DNA of 38,084 nucleotides from Pontimonas sp. Its GTDB lineage: Bacteria; Actinomycetota; Actinomycetes; Actinomycetales; Microbacteriaceae. Below the pieces are notes generated by a model. The model was given only the letters and a program-made list of their open reading frames with translations, did not search any database and was not told where the DNA came from. This document shows positions 9,685-19,118 of this stretch, piece after piece. Numbering within the stretch: the first letter of the stretch is position 1; each line of letters opens with the position of its first letter. The position numbers and the translations under genes were made by a program. The stretch is taken from positions 3,878-41,961 of the forward strand of contig JANQZT010000001.1 of NCBI GenBank assembly GCA_030728325.1, given 5' to 3'.

Positions 9685-9957
9685 CTACTTGACAGCAGCC
9701 TTCAGCTTGCTACCAGCAGAAACCTTGACGCTCTTGGATGCGGCGATCTGAATTGTCGCACCGGTCTGAGGGTTGCGTCCCTGACGAGCTGCACGGTGAG
9801 TGCGGTCGAAGGAAACCCAACCGGGGATGGTGACCTTGTTGCCCTGGGCAACTTCCTTGGACACCACGGCGAAGATAGCGTCAACGACGCCGTTCACTGC
9901 TGCCTGGCTGTGGCCAGTGTGCGCAGCAACTGCTGCAACAAGTTCTGAGCGATTCAT
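9685..9957 (-). CDS. hup: HU family DNA-binding protein
   Basis: MNRSELVAAVAAHTGHSQAAVNGVVDAIFAVVSKEVAQGNKVTIPGWVSFDRTHRAARQGRNPQTGATIQIAASKSVKVSAGSKLKAAVK. The longer ORF in the track is an N-terminal over-extension. Confidence 0.95.
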   Translation of the reverse strand: MNRSELVAAVAAHTGHSQAAVNGVVDAIFAVVSKEVAQGNKVTIPGWVSFDRTHRAARQGRNPQTGATIQIAASKSVKVSAGSKLKAAVK

Positions 9958-10027
9958 AACGTTGTCCTCCTCGGACTTGGTAGGTATTTCGGCTCGGCCC
10001 AGAATCACTCCCGAGCCACCAAAAAAG

Positions 10028-10333
10028 TTACCAGCTGGACTTCGTAATGCCCGGCAATTCGCCCCGGTGTGCCATTTCGCGGAATCTGACACGGGAAACG
10101 CCATATTTGCTCAGGAAGCCACGAGGGCGACCATCAATGGCGTCACGTCCACGGACGCGAACGGGAGACGCGTTGCGAGGAAGCTTCTGCAGACCGAGAC
10201 GAGCTGCTTCACGCGACTCATCGGTTCCGTTCGGGTCAACGAGTGCCTTCTTGAGCTCGAGACGCTTCTCGGCGTACCGCTCAACGATTACCTTGCGCTG
10301 TTCGTTGCGCGCAATCTTGCTTTTCTTAGCCAT
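10028..10333 (-). CDS. rpsN: 30S ribosomal protein S14 (long, zinc-free form)
   Basis: [31 protein letters not shown]...[33 protein letters not shown]; no CXXC pairs. Confidence 0.97.
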   Translation of the reverse strand: MAKKSKIARNEQRKVIVERYAEKRLELKKALVDPNGTDESREAARLGLQKLPRNASPVRVRGRDAIDGRPRGFLSKYGVSRVRFREMAHRGELPGITKSSW

Positions 10334-10335
10334 GC

Positions 10336-10503
10336 TTAACGCTCCTCGCGGAATTCGACGTGCTGACGCACTACGGGGTCGTACTTCTTCAAGACCAGAC
10401 GGTCGGGATCGTTACGACGGTTCTTACGGGTGACATAGGTGTAGCCCGTGCCAGCGGTGGAACGAAGCTTGATGATGGGGCGAACGTCTTGTGCTTTAGC
10501 CAT
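10336..10503 (-). CDS. rpmG: 50S ribosomal protein L33 (zinc-free form)
   Basis: Manual translation: [55 protein letters not shown]; 55 aa, below the ORF-track size cutoff; no Cys. Confidence 0.95.
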   Translation of the reverse strand: MAKAQDVRPIIKLRSTAGTGYTYVTRKNRRNDPDRLVLKKYDPVVRQHVEFREER

Positions 10504-10739
10504 TAGATCTTCTCCCCACGAGCGAGTAGCTCTGCAACGACGGACTCAATACCGCGGGCATCAATGGTCTTGATTCCCTTCACTGACAGCGTCAACGTCA
10601 CGTTGCGCTTCAGAGACGGCACAAAGTACGTCTTCTTCTGGATGTTCGGATCGAACCGACGCTTCGTGCGGCGGTGCGAGTGTGAGATGTTGTGTCCAAA
10701 ACCAGGGGTGGCTCCGGTCACTTGGCAGACTGCTGCCAT
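10503..10739 (-). CDS. rpmB: 50S ribosomal protein L28
   Basis: [63 protein letters not shown]. Confidence 0.97.
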   Translation of the reverse strand: MAAVCQVTGATPGFGHNISHSHRRTKRRFDPNIQKKTYFVPSLKRNVTLTLSVKGIKTIDARGIESVVAELLARGEKI

Positions 10740-10889
10740 GTTTCCTCCTGTTATCGCTACCGTAGGACTACTGTCCTACCCAAGGTCACTTGTCGGCACG
10801 CAATCAGAGACTTATTTCCGAAGAGAGAGGCCTCTGTGCGCACAAGATACAGCTCTAGGTGGCTGAACCAAACCCCTACTGTACGCGCT

Positions 10890-11288
10890 CTACGGGCTGG
10901 GAGCAACCCCTGAATGGCAGCTGGGGCAGGTCCCAAAGATGTCGACGATGTGCTGGGGATCTGCGTACCCATGCTTCTGGGCAATGGACTTTGCCCAGGC
11001 TTCCACTTCACCCGCTTCTATCTCTGTAGTCGTTCCACATTCCCGGCAAATCAAGTGGTGATGGTGGCCAGGAGAACATGCGCGGTAAAGGTTTTCCCCT
11101 TCGATGCTGAGCGCGTCAGCACTTCCTTCTTCGGCAAGCGCATTCAGAGTCCGATAGACGGTCGCCAAGCCAATCGTGGAACCGGTACTGCGCAATTTCT
11201 GGTGCAACTCCTGGGCGCTCACGAACTCTGGTGTCGCCTCTAGCGCTTGCCAGACTTCCTCACGCTGCTTCGTGTTGCGTTTCATCAC
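10890..11288 (-). CDS. zur: Fur-family transcriptional regulator, probable zinc uptake regulator
   Basis: Fur motifs TIGLATVYRTLNALAEEG, HHHHLICRECGTTTEIE, FGTCPSC; directly downstream of znuACB-like genes. Confidence 0.87.
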   Translation of the reverse strand: MMKRNTKQREEVWQALEATPEFVSAQELHQKLRSTGSTIGLATVYRTLNALAEEGSADALSIEGENLYRACSPGHHHHLICRECGTTTEIEAGEVEAWAKSIAQKHGYADPQHIVDIFGTCPSCHSGVAPSP

Positions 11289-12076
11289 ACATTGTCCTGC
11301 TCATGGCTGTGGTGGGGATCGTGGGCGTCATCAATTATCCCCAGTCCTGCCGTGTTCTCGGGGTGGAGCAATCCCAGGCCATACGCCGTGGCCAGGTTCT
11401 CGGGTGTCAGCACGTCCTCCGGTGCACCATCGGCGACAACGTAGCCACTCACGAGGATCACGTGATCAGCAGCGCGAGCTTCTTCGAGATCGTGGGTAGT
11501 GAACACGACCGAACATCCGCGCGCGGGTTCTTCGTGCATGATGTCGTCGATCGTCTGTGCAGACTGAATGTCCAGACCCGTCAGTGGTTCATCCATGAAC
11601 AAGACTCTGTGGTCTTGGGCGAGAGCTTGAGCCACAAAAACCCTCTGCCGCTGACCCCCCGACAGCCTGGCCACCTGACGATCAGCGAGATCGTCAATAC
11701 GAAGCAGCGCCATCGCGTCATTGACCTGGGCTTTGTCTGCTGCGCTCAAACGCTTCAGGAGCCCTGCGGAGGGATAGCGACCCATGGACACAACCTCTCG
11801 CACGGTCATCGGAATTCCCGGATTGACGTTCATGTGCTGAACCACGTAGGCGACCTCCCCTCGAGCCTCCACGGGGGGTTTTCCCAGAACCTCGATAGTT
11901 CCGGATTCCAGGGGCAACAGACCGGTCGCTGCGTGCAGCAGTGTGGACTTCCCGCTGCCGTTAGGTCCAATCACGGCGGTGATTGCTGCTTCAGGAACTC
12001 TGAAGGTGGAGGAGGCAAGAGCAACATGCCCATCACGGACGATCACCACGTCCTGTCCTTTGATCACATCGCTCAT
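11285..12076 (-). CDS. znuC: Zinc/metal ABC transporter ATP-binding protein
   Basis: Walker A VIGPNGSGKSTLLHA, signature LSGGQRQRVFVAQAL, Walker B VLFMDEP. Confidence 0.88.
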   Translation of the reverse strand: MSDVIKGQDVVIVRDGHVALASSTFRVPEAAITAVIGPNGSGKSTLLHAATGLLPLESGTIEVLGKPPVEARGEVAYVVQHMNVNPGIPMTVREVVSMGRYPSAGLLKRLSAADKAQVNDAMALLRIDDLADRQVARLSGGQRQRVFVAQALAQDHRVLFMDEPLTGLDIQSAQTIDDIMHEEPARGCSVVFTTHDLEEARAADHVILVSGYVVADGAPEDVLTPENLATAYGLGLLHPENTAGLGIIDDAHDPHHSHEQDNV

Positions 12077-12909
12077 GCGCTCACCCGCGCTCTCGCGGAT
12101 TCGACAATGTTCTTCACTGTCAAGACAGTGAAGAACAGAACAATCGGCACCAGCGCCATCGTCGCCGAGGCAGCTGTGCCCCAGTAGTAACTAATGGTGA
12201 GCCCGATCCAGACAGAGAGAACACCAATCACCGCAGCAATCAGCATCATGCGGGAGATGGTTCGAGACAGCAGGCTTGCCGCAGCGGGCGGACCAACGAG
12301 AAGACCAAAAACCAGAAGCGTTCCCACCGATTGGTAGCTACCAATGACCGCCAGCGCTATCAACACCAACAGCGCCGCGTGTGCAAGCCCTGGACGCATC
12401 CCGAGCAACTCCGCCTTGTCCTTGGAGAGACTCAACGCAATGAGAGGGCGATAGAGGACAGTGGACACGATCACCACAATCCCGAGGACCACTAACTGCC
12501 CCGCAATGTCGCTCCAGGTAACGCCGAGCGCATCCCCAAACAGGATGCTGGTGAGGCTGCCCGAGTAGGAATCCAATCGGGAAATAATGACCACACCCAG
12601 TGCCAGCATTCCGACAAACAACAGTCCAATGGAAGTGTCCTCGCCGAGCACGGTCTTGCGTTGCACCAACTCAATCGCGAACACCATGATCGCTGCTGCC
12701 ACGGCAGCCCCCAGAAGCGGGTTAATGTCAAGGACGACCGCGGCAGCCACTCCCGGGATGACACCGTGGACGAAAGCGTCACCGAAGAAACTCATTCCTC
12801 GGAGCACTAACCAGGTCCCCACAGTGGAGGCCATGAGGGCGGCAAGCATGCCACCTATCAGCGCACGCTGCTGAAATCCCAGCTCAAAAGGCGCTAACCA
12901 CCACTCCAC
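12073..12909 (-). CDS. znuB: Zinc/metal ABC transporter permease
   Basis: ABC-3 family permease: polytopic, MRGMSFFGDAFVHGVIPGVAAA, operon context. Confidence 0.88.
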   Translation of the reverse strand: MEWWLAPFELGFQQRALIGGMLAALMASTVGTWLVLRGMSFFGDAFVHGVIPGVAAAVVLDINPLLGAAVAAAIMVFAIELVQRKTVLGEDTSIGLLFVGMLALGVVIISRLDSYSGSLTSILFGDALGVTWSDIAGQLVVLGIVVIVSTVLYRPLIALSLSKDKAELLGMRPGLAHAALLVLIALAVIGSYQSVGTLLVFGLLVGPPAAASLLSRTISRMMLIAAVIGVLSVWIGLTISYYWGTAASATMALVPIVLFFTVLTVKNIVESARARVSA

Positions 12910-12914
12910 AGTGC

Positions 12915-13982
12915 TCAGTCTGCCAGCGCTGAAGCGATCCGTGTTGCGTTAGTTGTCATCATCTCGGCGTAACTCTCCGCGCCGGACCCCGGGCCACCCA
13001 GGCTCCCCACGAAGAGCTCAACGACCTGAACATCGCCTCCCACCTCGGCCGCAAGAGTCTCAAGCAGGGCAGGTGAGCCAGCAGTGTTCCCGAAGATGGC
13101 TCGCACTCCCTCGTTCTGAATGGTCGCGACCAAATCAGCGAGGTCACTCGAGTTGGCATCACCCAGGGTTGAACCGCCAGGGATGACTACGCCGACGACG
13201 TCGAAGTCATAGCGCTCCGCGAGGTATCCCAGTGCATCGTGATCAGTCACCAGAACCCGGTTGGCTTCCTGGACGCTCGACAGAGTGTCGGCCACCAGGA
13301 CGTCAGTAGCCCGAATCTCTTCGGCGACGCTCTCACCACAGGAAGCAAAGCTCTCGTCACCGTTCACCGCGAGCTCGGCACCAATCAGCTCTGCGGCCAG
13401 TGCCATACGTTCCATATCGAACCAGAAGTGGGGGTCAAATTCCCCGTGACCGTGATCGTCGTGGGACTCTTCCTCAGAATGGTCTTCCTCGTCGGAGTGA
13501 TCATCCTCGTGCCCGTGTTCATCGTGGGACTCTTCCTCAGAGTGCTCTTCCTCGTGCTCTTCTCCGAAGGGCAGCGGGTCGACTAGGGCTGCAATTTCGA
13601 GCACAGAGACGCCATCTGCTTCAACGTTTTCGATGGCATCCACAACTCCCTCTTCCAACCCCAAGCCGTTAGCCACGACAAGGTCTGCGCTCGCCATGAG
13701 CGCCACCTGAGCTGACGACGCTTGGAAGTCGTGGGGATCCGCGCCAATAGGCATAAGGACCGACATCGACGAATCATCACCGAGCGCACAGGTAAGAATC
13801 TCTCCCACCACACTGCCCAGCACAGTTGTCGTGACCACCACTGAAGGAGCGTCCTGCGCTTGTGCGGTAGTGGGAGAAGTCTCTGCAGAGTCATCTGCTA
13901 TCTCGTCCTGAGTGCTCGGAGAACACGAAGCGAGGACGAGGACGGTAGCGGCTGCGCCAGCGACAAGAAGTGACGGTCTCAT
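12915..13982 (-). CDS. znuA: Zinc/metal ABC transporter substrate-binding lipoprotein with His/acidic loop
   Basis: Lipobox LVLASC; VVTTTVLGSVVGEI, GADPHDFQASSAQVALMASADLVVANGLGLE; His-rich loop; FDPHFWFD. Confidence 0.92.
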   Translation of the reverse strand: MRPSLLVAGAAATVLVLASCSPSTQDEIADDSAETSPTTAQAQDAPSVVVTTTVLGSVVGEILTCALGDDSSMSVLMPIGADPHDFQASSAQVALMASADLVVANGLGLEEGVVDAIENVEADGVSVLEIAALVDPLPFGEEHEEEHSEEESHDEHGHEDDHSDEEDHSEEESHDDHGHGEFDPHFWFDMERMALAAELIGAELAVNGDESFASCGESVAEEIRATDVLVADTLSSVQEANRVLVTDHDALGYLAERYDFDVVGVVIPGGSTLGDANSSDLADLVATIQNEGVRAIFGNTAGSPALLETLAAEVGGDVQVVELFVGSLGGPGSGAESYAEMMTTNATRIASALAD

Positions 13983-14003
13983 GAGGTCGAGACTAGACCT
14001 TAA

Positions 14004-14018
14004 TGAGAATGATTGTCA
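14004..14018. promoter_or_regulatory. Candidate Zur box upstream of znuA
   Basis: TGAGAATGATTGTCA, fitting the interrupted palindrome TGAnAATnATTnTCA; centred about 29 bp upstream of the znuA start. Confidence 0.75.
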
Positions 14019-14021
14019 AAC

Positions 14022-15338
14022 TCAATCAAGGAGCAGGGCGGGTTCCTCCATGACCGCGGCAACATCGGCCACGAATTTGCTCGCGACATCACCATCCACG
14101 ACTCGATGGTCGAAACTTGCCGCCACGGTGGTCACCATGCGGGCTCGAATTTCACCGTTGACCACCCACGGCTTCGGTTTGATCGTGCCCAAGGCAACAA
14201 TCGTCACCTCACCCGGGTTCAAAATCGGAGTTCCGGTGTCCACGCCGAACGACCCCAAGTTGGTGATTGTGATCGTTCCCCCCGACATCTCCTCTGGAGT
14301 GGTTTTTCCTTCACGAGCGGTGAGCGTGAGTTTTTCCAACGCCATCGCCAAATCCCGAAGGCTCAAAGACTGAGCCTCCTTGACGTTGGGAACAATGAGG
14401 CCCCGAGGTGTTGCGGCCGCAACACCCATGTTGACGAAGTGGTGGACGATGATTTCCTCTTCCGTCCAGGTCGAGTTCACCGTGGGGTTTCTCTGAACCG
14501 CCCAAATCATGGCTTTGACCATCACCAACAGAGGCGACACCTTGATACCGGCAAAATCGGGCGACGCCTTGAGTCGCTTCACGAAATCCATCGTCCTGGT
14601 GGCATCGACATCCACGAATACTGAGACGTGGGGGGCGGTGAACATGCTCTTGACCATCGCCTGGGCAATCGCTTTGCGAACACCCTTGACCGGAATGCGG
14701 TCTTCCCTGTTCTCTGGCCACTCAGGGGTTTCCAGATTGCGAAACACCGTTGCCTGGCCAGCGTGACGAATCACATCATCGCGAAGAATCTCTCCACCGA
14801 TACCGCTTCCGGTGACGGCCTCTAGGCTCACGCCCAGGTCTTTCGCCAACTTACGAATTGGAGGCTTCGCGATGACAGGGCTCGAATCTGCGAGCGGAAG
14901 GTCCGCCCTCTGAGCGGGAGCAGGTGTGACCACCGGAGCGTCCGCAGGAGCCTGGGCGCGCTTGCGCCGAGATGTCGGAGTGGAGGGGCCGGTGCCGTAC
15001 CCCACGAGGTTCTTAGGTTCAGCGGCCTCATGAGTGACACTGCTCTCGGCGTCACCGACAGCATCCGTTACGCCCGTGTCCGGTGGTGATTCAGCGCCAT
15101 CGCCTGCGACGCTCATGATCGGCGTACCGACCTGAACCGTGTCGCCCTCGCTCACCAGGAGCTCGTTGACGACTCCGTGGAAAGGAGAAGGCAGCTCGAC
15201 GAGTGACTTTGCGGTCTCAATTTCGCAGACAACCTGGTTAACCGCGACCTCGTCACCCGGCTTGACCCGCCAGCTCACAATCTCGGCCTCGGTCAAACCC
15301 TCGCCAACATCGGGCAGAGGAAAAGTAAAGTGCGACAC
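14022..15338 (-). CDS. Dihydrolipoamide acyltransferase E2 component (branched-chain 2-oxoacid/pyruvate dehydrogenase type)
   Basis: Lipoyl domain [32 protein letters not shown]-like [31 protein letters not shown]; catalytic [10 protein letters not shown]. Confidence 0.93.
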   Translation of the reverse strand: MSHFTFPLPDVGEGLTEAEIVSWRVKPGDEVAVNQVVCEIETAKSLVELPSPFHGVVNELLVSEGDTVQVGTPIMSVAGDGAESPPDTGVTDAVGDAESSVTHEAAEPKNLVGYGTGPSTPTSRRKRAQAPADAPVVTPAPAQRADLPLADSSPVIAKPPIRKLAKDLGVSLEAVTGSGIGGEILRDDVIRHAGQATVFRNLETPEWPENREDRIPVKGVRKAIAQAMVKSMFTAPHVSVFVDVDATRTMDFVKRLKASPDFAGIKVSPLLVMVKAMIWAVQRNPTVNSTWTEEEIIVHHFVNMGVAAATPRGLIVPNVKEAQSLSLRDLAMALEKLTLTAREGKTTPEEMSGGTITITNLGSFGVDTGTPILNPGEVTIVALGTIKPKPWVVNGEIRARMVTTVAASFDHRVVDGDVASKFVADVAAVMEEPALLLD

Positions 15339-15361
15339 GGTTGCTCCTTACGCGCTAGCCA

Positions 15362-16336
15362 TCAGTAAGCCAGGCTTCTATCCACCGCGTCAAGTATGCG
15401 GTCCGCATCGGGGAGATACAGAGACTCGAGTCTCGCTGGCGGGAAGGGGGTATTGAACCCGCTTACCCGAAGAACAGGAGCCTCCATCACATAGAACGCT
15501 TTCTCCGTAAGGGTTGCGGCGATCTCGCTACCCACACTGGCATTGCCCGGTGCTTCCTGAGCCACAATGGCGCGGCCGGTGCGGCGCACAGAGTCGAGAA
15601 TCGTGTCGTAATCAATGGGGGACAGTGAGCGCAGGTCGATCAACTCAAGGCTCACACCCTCGCTCTGCGCAATCTCTGCCGCCTGGTGCATCACACTGAC
15701 CATGGCGCCGTGGCCGATGAGCGTCAGATCGCTACCCTGGCGGACCACTCGAGCCTGACCCATCTGAGCACCGGAAGCAGTCGTGTCGATCGGCCCTTTG
15801 TGCCAGTAGCGACTTTTTGGCTCCAGATAGATGACCGGGTCATTCGAGGCAATCGCATCCTGGATCAACCAGTACGCATCGTGCGGGGTTGCAGGGGCCA
15901 CCACACGAAGACCTGCAGTGTGAGCGAAATAGGCTTCGGGGCTCTCCTGGTGGTGCTCCACAGCACCGATGTGTCCGCCATAGGGAATCCGGATCACCAC
16001 GGGGAAAGACTGTGTTCCCTCGTGGCGAGCAGTGAGCTTCGCCAGCTGAGTGACGATTTGGTCAAAGGCCGGATAGAGAAAACCATCGAACTGGATTTCA
16101 CAGACCGGCCGGTATCCACGCATCGCCAGGCCAATCGCCGTTCCCACAATCCCCGACTCCGCCAAGGGAGTATCAATCACTCGGTTGGGGCCAAATTCTT
16201 CTTGGAGTCCCTCCGTGACGCGGAACACTCCACCGAGTTGAGCAATGTCCTCACCCATCAACATCACCGACGGGTCCTGGGACATCGCGGCTTTCAGCCC
16301 TTCCGTGATGGCTTTAGCAAGCGGGAAGTCGGTCAT
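15362..16336 (-). CDS. 2-oxoacid dehydrogenase E1 beta subunit
   Basis: MLMGEDIAQLGGVFRVTEGLQEEFGPNRVIDTPLAESGIVGTAIGLAMRGYRPVCEIQF; typical E1 beta. Confidence 0.93.
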   Translation of the reverse strand: MTDFPLAKAITEGLKAAMSQDPSVMLMGEDIAQLGGVFRVTEGLQEEFGPNRVIDTPLAESGIVGTAIGLAMRGYRPVCEIQFDGFLYPAFDQIVTQLAKLTARHEGTQSFPVVIRIPYGGHIGAVEHHQESPEAYFAHTAGLRVVAPATPHDAYWLIQDAIASNDPVIYLEPKSRYWHKGPIDTTASGAQMGQARVVRQGSDLTLIGHGAMVSVMHQAAEIAQSEGVSLELIDLRSLSPIDYDTILDSVRRTGRAIVAQEAPGNASVGSEIAATLTEKAFYVMEAPVLRVSGFNTPFPPARLESLYLPDADRILDAVDRSLAY

Positions 16337-17451
16337 TCGCCGGCCTCCTCGAAGGACGCCATATAGGCCTCGAGTGCTTCGTGCTCCGCCTCAATAACGG
16401 GGTGGGGGTCAGTGAAAACGTGCTGGAAAATCTCCGCCATCGGTGGCGATTCGAGAGCAAGAGTCCGCTGACGAATATCAGCGGCATAGTCCTCGGCCTC
16501 AGTAGCGACTTGCTCGAAGAAGCTTTCCTGGACACCCAATCCCTGGAGATAGGAGCGGTAGCGATCGATCGGGTCGTGGGCTTGCCAGAACGCTAGCTCG
16601 TCCTCATCCCGATACTTCGTGGGGTCATCGCTAGTGGTGTGAGCGCCGATGCGGTAGGTCAGGGCCTCGATGAAGTGGGGACCTTGACCCGACCGGGCGG
16701 CGTCCATAGACAAGCGAGTGGCGGCATAGCTCATCAACACATCGTTGCCATCGATTTGAATACTCGGAAGACCGAAGCCTGCTGCGCGCTCAAACAGTGG
16801 TGTTCGGGATTGAACCCGCACGGGGACAGAAATCGCCCAGTGATTGTTCTGCAAGAAAAAGACCTGTGGCGTTTGGTAACTCTGGGCAAAAATCATGGCC
16901 TCATTGGTGTCACCCTGACTCGTGGCGCCATCCCCGAAGTACACCAGGACGGCTTCGTCAGCATCCAGATCGCCTGAACCACACTTTCCATCAAACCCAA
17001 TACCCATCGCATAGCCGGTGGCGTGGAGTGTGTGCGACCCAATCACGAGGGTGTAGAGATGAAAGTTCTGTGAGGTCTTTGGGTCCCACCCGCCGTTGGT
17101 GATTCCGCGCAACATCCGAATGATGTCCAGAAGGTCTAGCCCTTTGAGATAGGCGACGGAGTGCTCACGATAGGCAGGGAAAATATTGTCCTGAGGGCGA
17201 GTCGCGAAGCCGGACCCCACTTGCGCAGCTTCCTGACCGATGCTGGGAACCCAGAGTGCCATTTGGCCCTGCCTCTGGAGGTTTCCTGCTTCCACATCGA
17301 AGCGGCGCACCACCGCCATGACGCGATAGAACTCCAGAAGCTCCGCCTCAGTGAGGTGAGCAATCGCCTGATGATAGATCTCGTTGCGGTCCGTATGAAC
17401 AAGTTGACCGTCTGGTGCCACGAGGCGCAGGGTGGCATCGGTGTACGGCAT
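16333..17451 (-). CDS. 2-oxoacid dehydrogenase E1 alpha subunit
   Basis: ThDP-binding region YFGDGATSQGDTNEAMIFAQSYQTPQVFFLQNNHWAISVP; IGAHTTSDDPTKYR. Confidence 0.94.
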   Translation of the reverse strand: MPYTDATLRLVAPDGQLVHTDRNEIYHQAIAHLTEAELLEFYRVMAVVRRFDVEAGNLQRQGQMALWVPSIGQEAAQVGSGFATRPQDNIFPAYREHSVAYLKGLDLLDIIRMLRGITNGGWDPKTSQNFHLYTLVIGSHTLHATGYAMGIGFDGKCGSGDLDADEAVLVYFGDGATSQGDTNEAMIFAQSYQTPQVFFLQNNHWAISVPVRVQSRTPLFERAAGFGLPSIQIDGNDVLMSYAATRLSMDAARSGQGPHFIEALTYRIGAHTTSDDPTKYRDEDELAFWQAHDPIDRYRSYLQGLGVQESFFEQVATEAEDYAADIRQRTLALESPPMAEIFQHVFTDPHPVIEAEHEALEAYMASFEEAGE

Positions 17452-17574
17452 GGCTCTAATCTAGCGGGGCACTTCTTTCCGGCGAGCCATTGCCTAGTTA
17501 CAACGACATCCGGAAAATGCTGTTCGCAGCACACACCATTGGCGCGAGAAAGAATGAGCAGCCATAGTTAGACC

Positions 17575-17994
17575 ATGCTTCGTTTTCTTGTTCGACTGTT
17601 GGTGAATTCTGTGGCGCTTGCTATCGCCGTATGGATTGTTCCCGGTCTCACGATGGTCGCCTACGCCGAGGGTGAGCCCGTCATTGCCGGTGGGCCAAGC
17701 CTCGAACTCATCGTGAGCTACGTGTTCATCGCGTTCGTGTTTGGTCTTATCAACGGCATTGTCGGCAACGCGATTCGGATTGTCGCCTTCCCCCTGTATG
17801 TCCTCACCCTGGGGTTGATCGCTCTTGTCGTCAATGCGCTGTTGCTGTTGTTGGTGACGCTGGTGTCACAGTGGTTGGGCTTTGGTCTTTTTGTCCAAGA
17901 CTTCTACTGGGGAATCATCGGCGCGCTCGTGCTGAGCCTTTCCAGCTGGATTATTGGCATGGTGTTGCGCCCGTTCGTGGGCAAACGCCGCTAG
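17575..17994 (+). CDS. Phage-holin-family (YvlD-like) integral membrane protein
   Basis: Four hydrophobic segments, MLRFLVRLLVNSVALAIAVWIVPGLTM...FGLINGIVGNAIRIVAFPLYVLTLGLIALVVNALLLLLV. Confidence 0.83.
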   Translation: MLRFLVRLLVNSVALAIAVWIVPGLTMVAYAEGEPVIAGGPSLELIVSYVFIAFVFGLINGIVGNAIRIVAFPLYVLTLGLIALVVNALLLLLVTLVSQWLGFGLFVQDFYWGIIGALVLSLSSWIIGMVLRPFVGKRR

Positions 17995-19118
17995 CCACTC
18001 ACCCGCTGTGCGCTGAAGACCCGAGCCTCGGCGCTCCCTGACGCGTTGGGTATCTCGGGAAGGTGCGCTACAGCCGGCGAGGAATCAAGGTCTCGGGCCA
18101 TCTGAACGTAGCCAGATTTCTTGTGGGCACCGACCACATCCCCGATTGGGCTGGTGCTAGCTCTTTCGATGGTGGTGAACCCTGGCCCCTGATCGCTACC
18201 ACCGAGGCGCGGCACCACATCATCGGTGTGACGGAGCGCAAGTGCCGGGTATCCACCAGTGGCGCTGAGAGTTCCGGTAGGCGATCCCACCACAACAAGC
18301 CCGGTCGTTCGATACGTTCCGGATTCCGCAAGGCGAGCGGCAATCATGCCGCCTTGAGAGTGGCCCGTAAAGGTCACTCTTTCACCATGCTTGATGCCCG
18401 CTCGCGTCATCGCGCTTTGCACACCCACTAGGGATGCTGCCGGGATCCCGGCCACGAGAGCGATGTTGCTATTCACATCAAAAGGTTCCTCTGTCGTGCC
18501 CATCCCCCAGTCGTGGGTTCCCGCGATATAGACCTCCGAATGAGCCCTCCCCGCACTGTCGACATATCTCTCGACGCGTATGGGGTTATCTGTCTCGGGA
18601 ATCCGCGCCACGCGTTCACCCACCGACTGAGGGGCTTGCGCCATCACCGGGTTCCCGCTGGATTCACTCACCACCACCTCATGCACTCGAGGAATCCCGC
18701 CTCCGATGGTCTTGGCCGCGTGACCTATCGGGTTGGAACTGAGCGCTCCCTCGAGATTTGCTCCACTCATCAGGGACACCCCGAGAGCGAGTGCACGCTC
18801 TGCGGGCTGACCCCAGGCCAGGGCACGAGCGCGCTCTTGATCCGCTGTTGCGCGGGCATAGGCAAGGAGAGACCCTCGGAGCCAGGTGAGGTCATCCAGT
18901 GCCTCGCTGAGTCCATGGCGGGCGGAACTCCACTCCACGGGAGGCGTACTGGGTATCTCGAAAGGAGGAGCTCCGGGATTGTCCCTGGGAGAGAGATCAG
19001 ACCAGACGCGGGTCAAGACAGCCGCATGGCGATCGAGCGTCACCAACAGCGCATACACAAACTCGTCACAGACCGTGACGGTGGTGGGGTCATGTATCCA
19101 GAAGGGGTGTCCGCCCAT
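17991..19118 (-). CDS. Putative alpha/beta hydrolase (lipase-like) with an N-terminal helical region
   Basis: GHSQGGMIAARLAE (GxSxG nucleophile elbow) then VVVGSPTG and HTDDVVP; N-terminal ~130 aa predicted helical. The ORF track starts at TTG 19121; ATG is at 19118. Confidence 0.8.
   Translation of the reverse strand: MGGHPFWIHDPTTVTVCDEFVYALLVTLDRHAAVLTRVWSDLSPRDNPGAPPFEIPSTPPVEWSSARHGLSEALDDLTWLRGSLLAYARATADQERARALAWGQPAERALALGVSLMSGANLEGALSSNPIGHAAKTIGGGIPRVHEVVVSESSGNPVMAQAPQSVGERVARIPETDNPIRVERYVDSAGRAHSEVYIAGTHDWGMGTTEEPFDVNSNIALVAGIPAASLVGVQSAMTRAGIKHGERVTFTGHSQGGMIAARLAESGTYRTTGLVVVGSPTGTLSATGGYPALALRHTDDVVPRLGGSDQGPGFTTIERASTSPIGDVVGAHKKSGYVQMARDLDSSPAVAHLPEIPNASGSAEARVFSAQRVSG

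Noticed and set aside
9991-10017. GGCTCGG...CCGAGCC inverted repeat between rpsN and HU as a terminator
   Set aside because: 13-nt loop and the T-run precedes rather than follows the stem on the transcribed strand; too weak to call.
11231-12187. 318-aa plus-strand ORF over zur/znuC
   Set aside because: Antisense to clear Fur-family and ABC ATPase genes; no motif.
15686-16366. 226-aa plus-strand ORF over E1 beta
   Set aside because: Shadow ORF antisense to a conserved enzyme.
17575-17994. Holin-like annotation as evidence of a prophage
   Set aside because: The YvlD-like phage-holin superfamily is common as an ordinary chromosomal membrane protein; no phage genes nearby.
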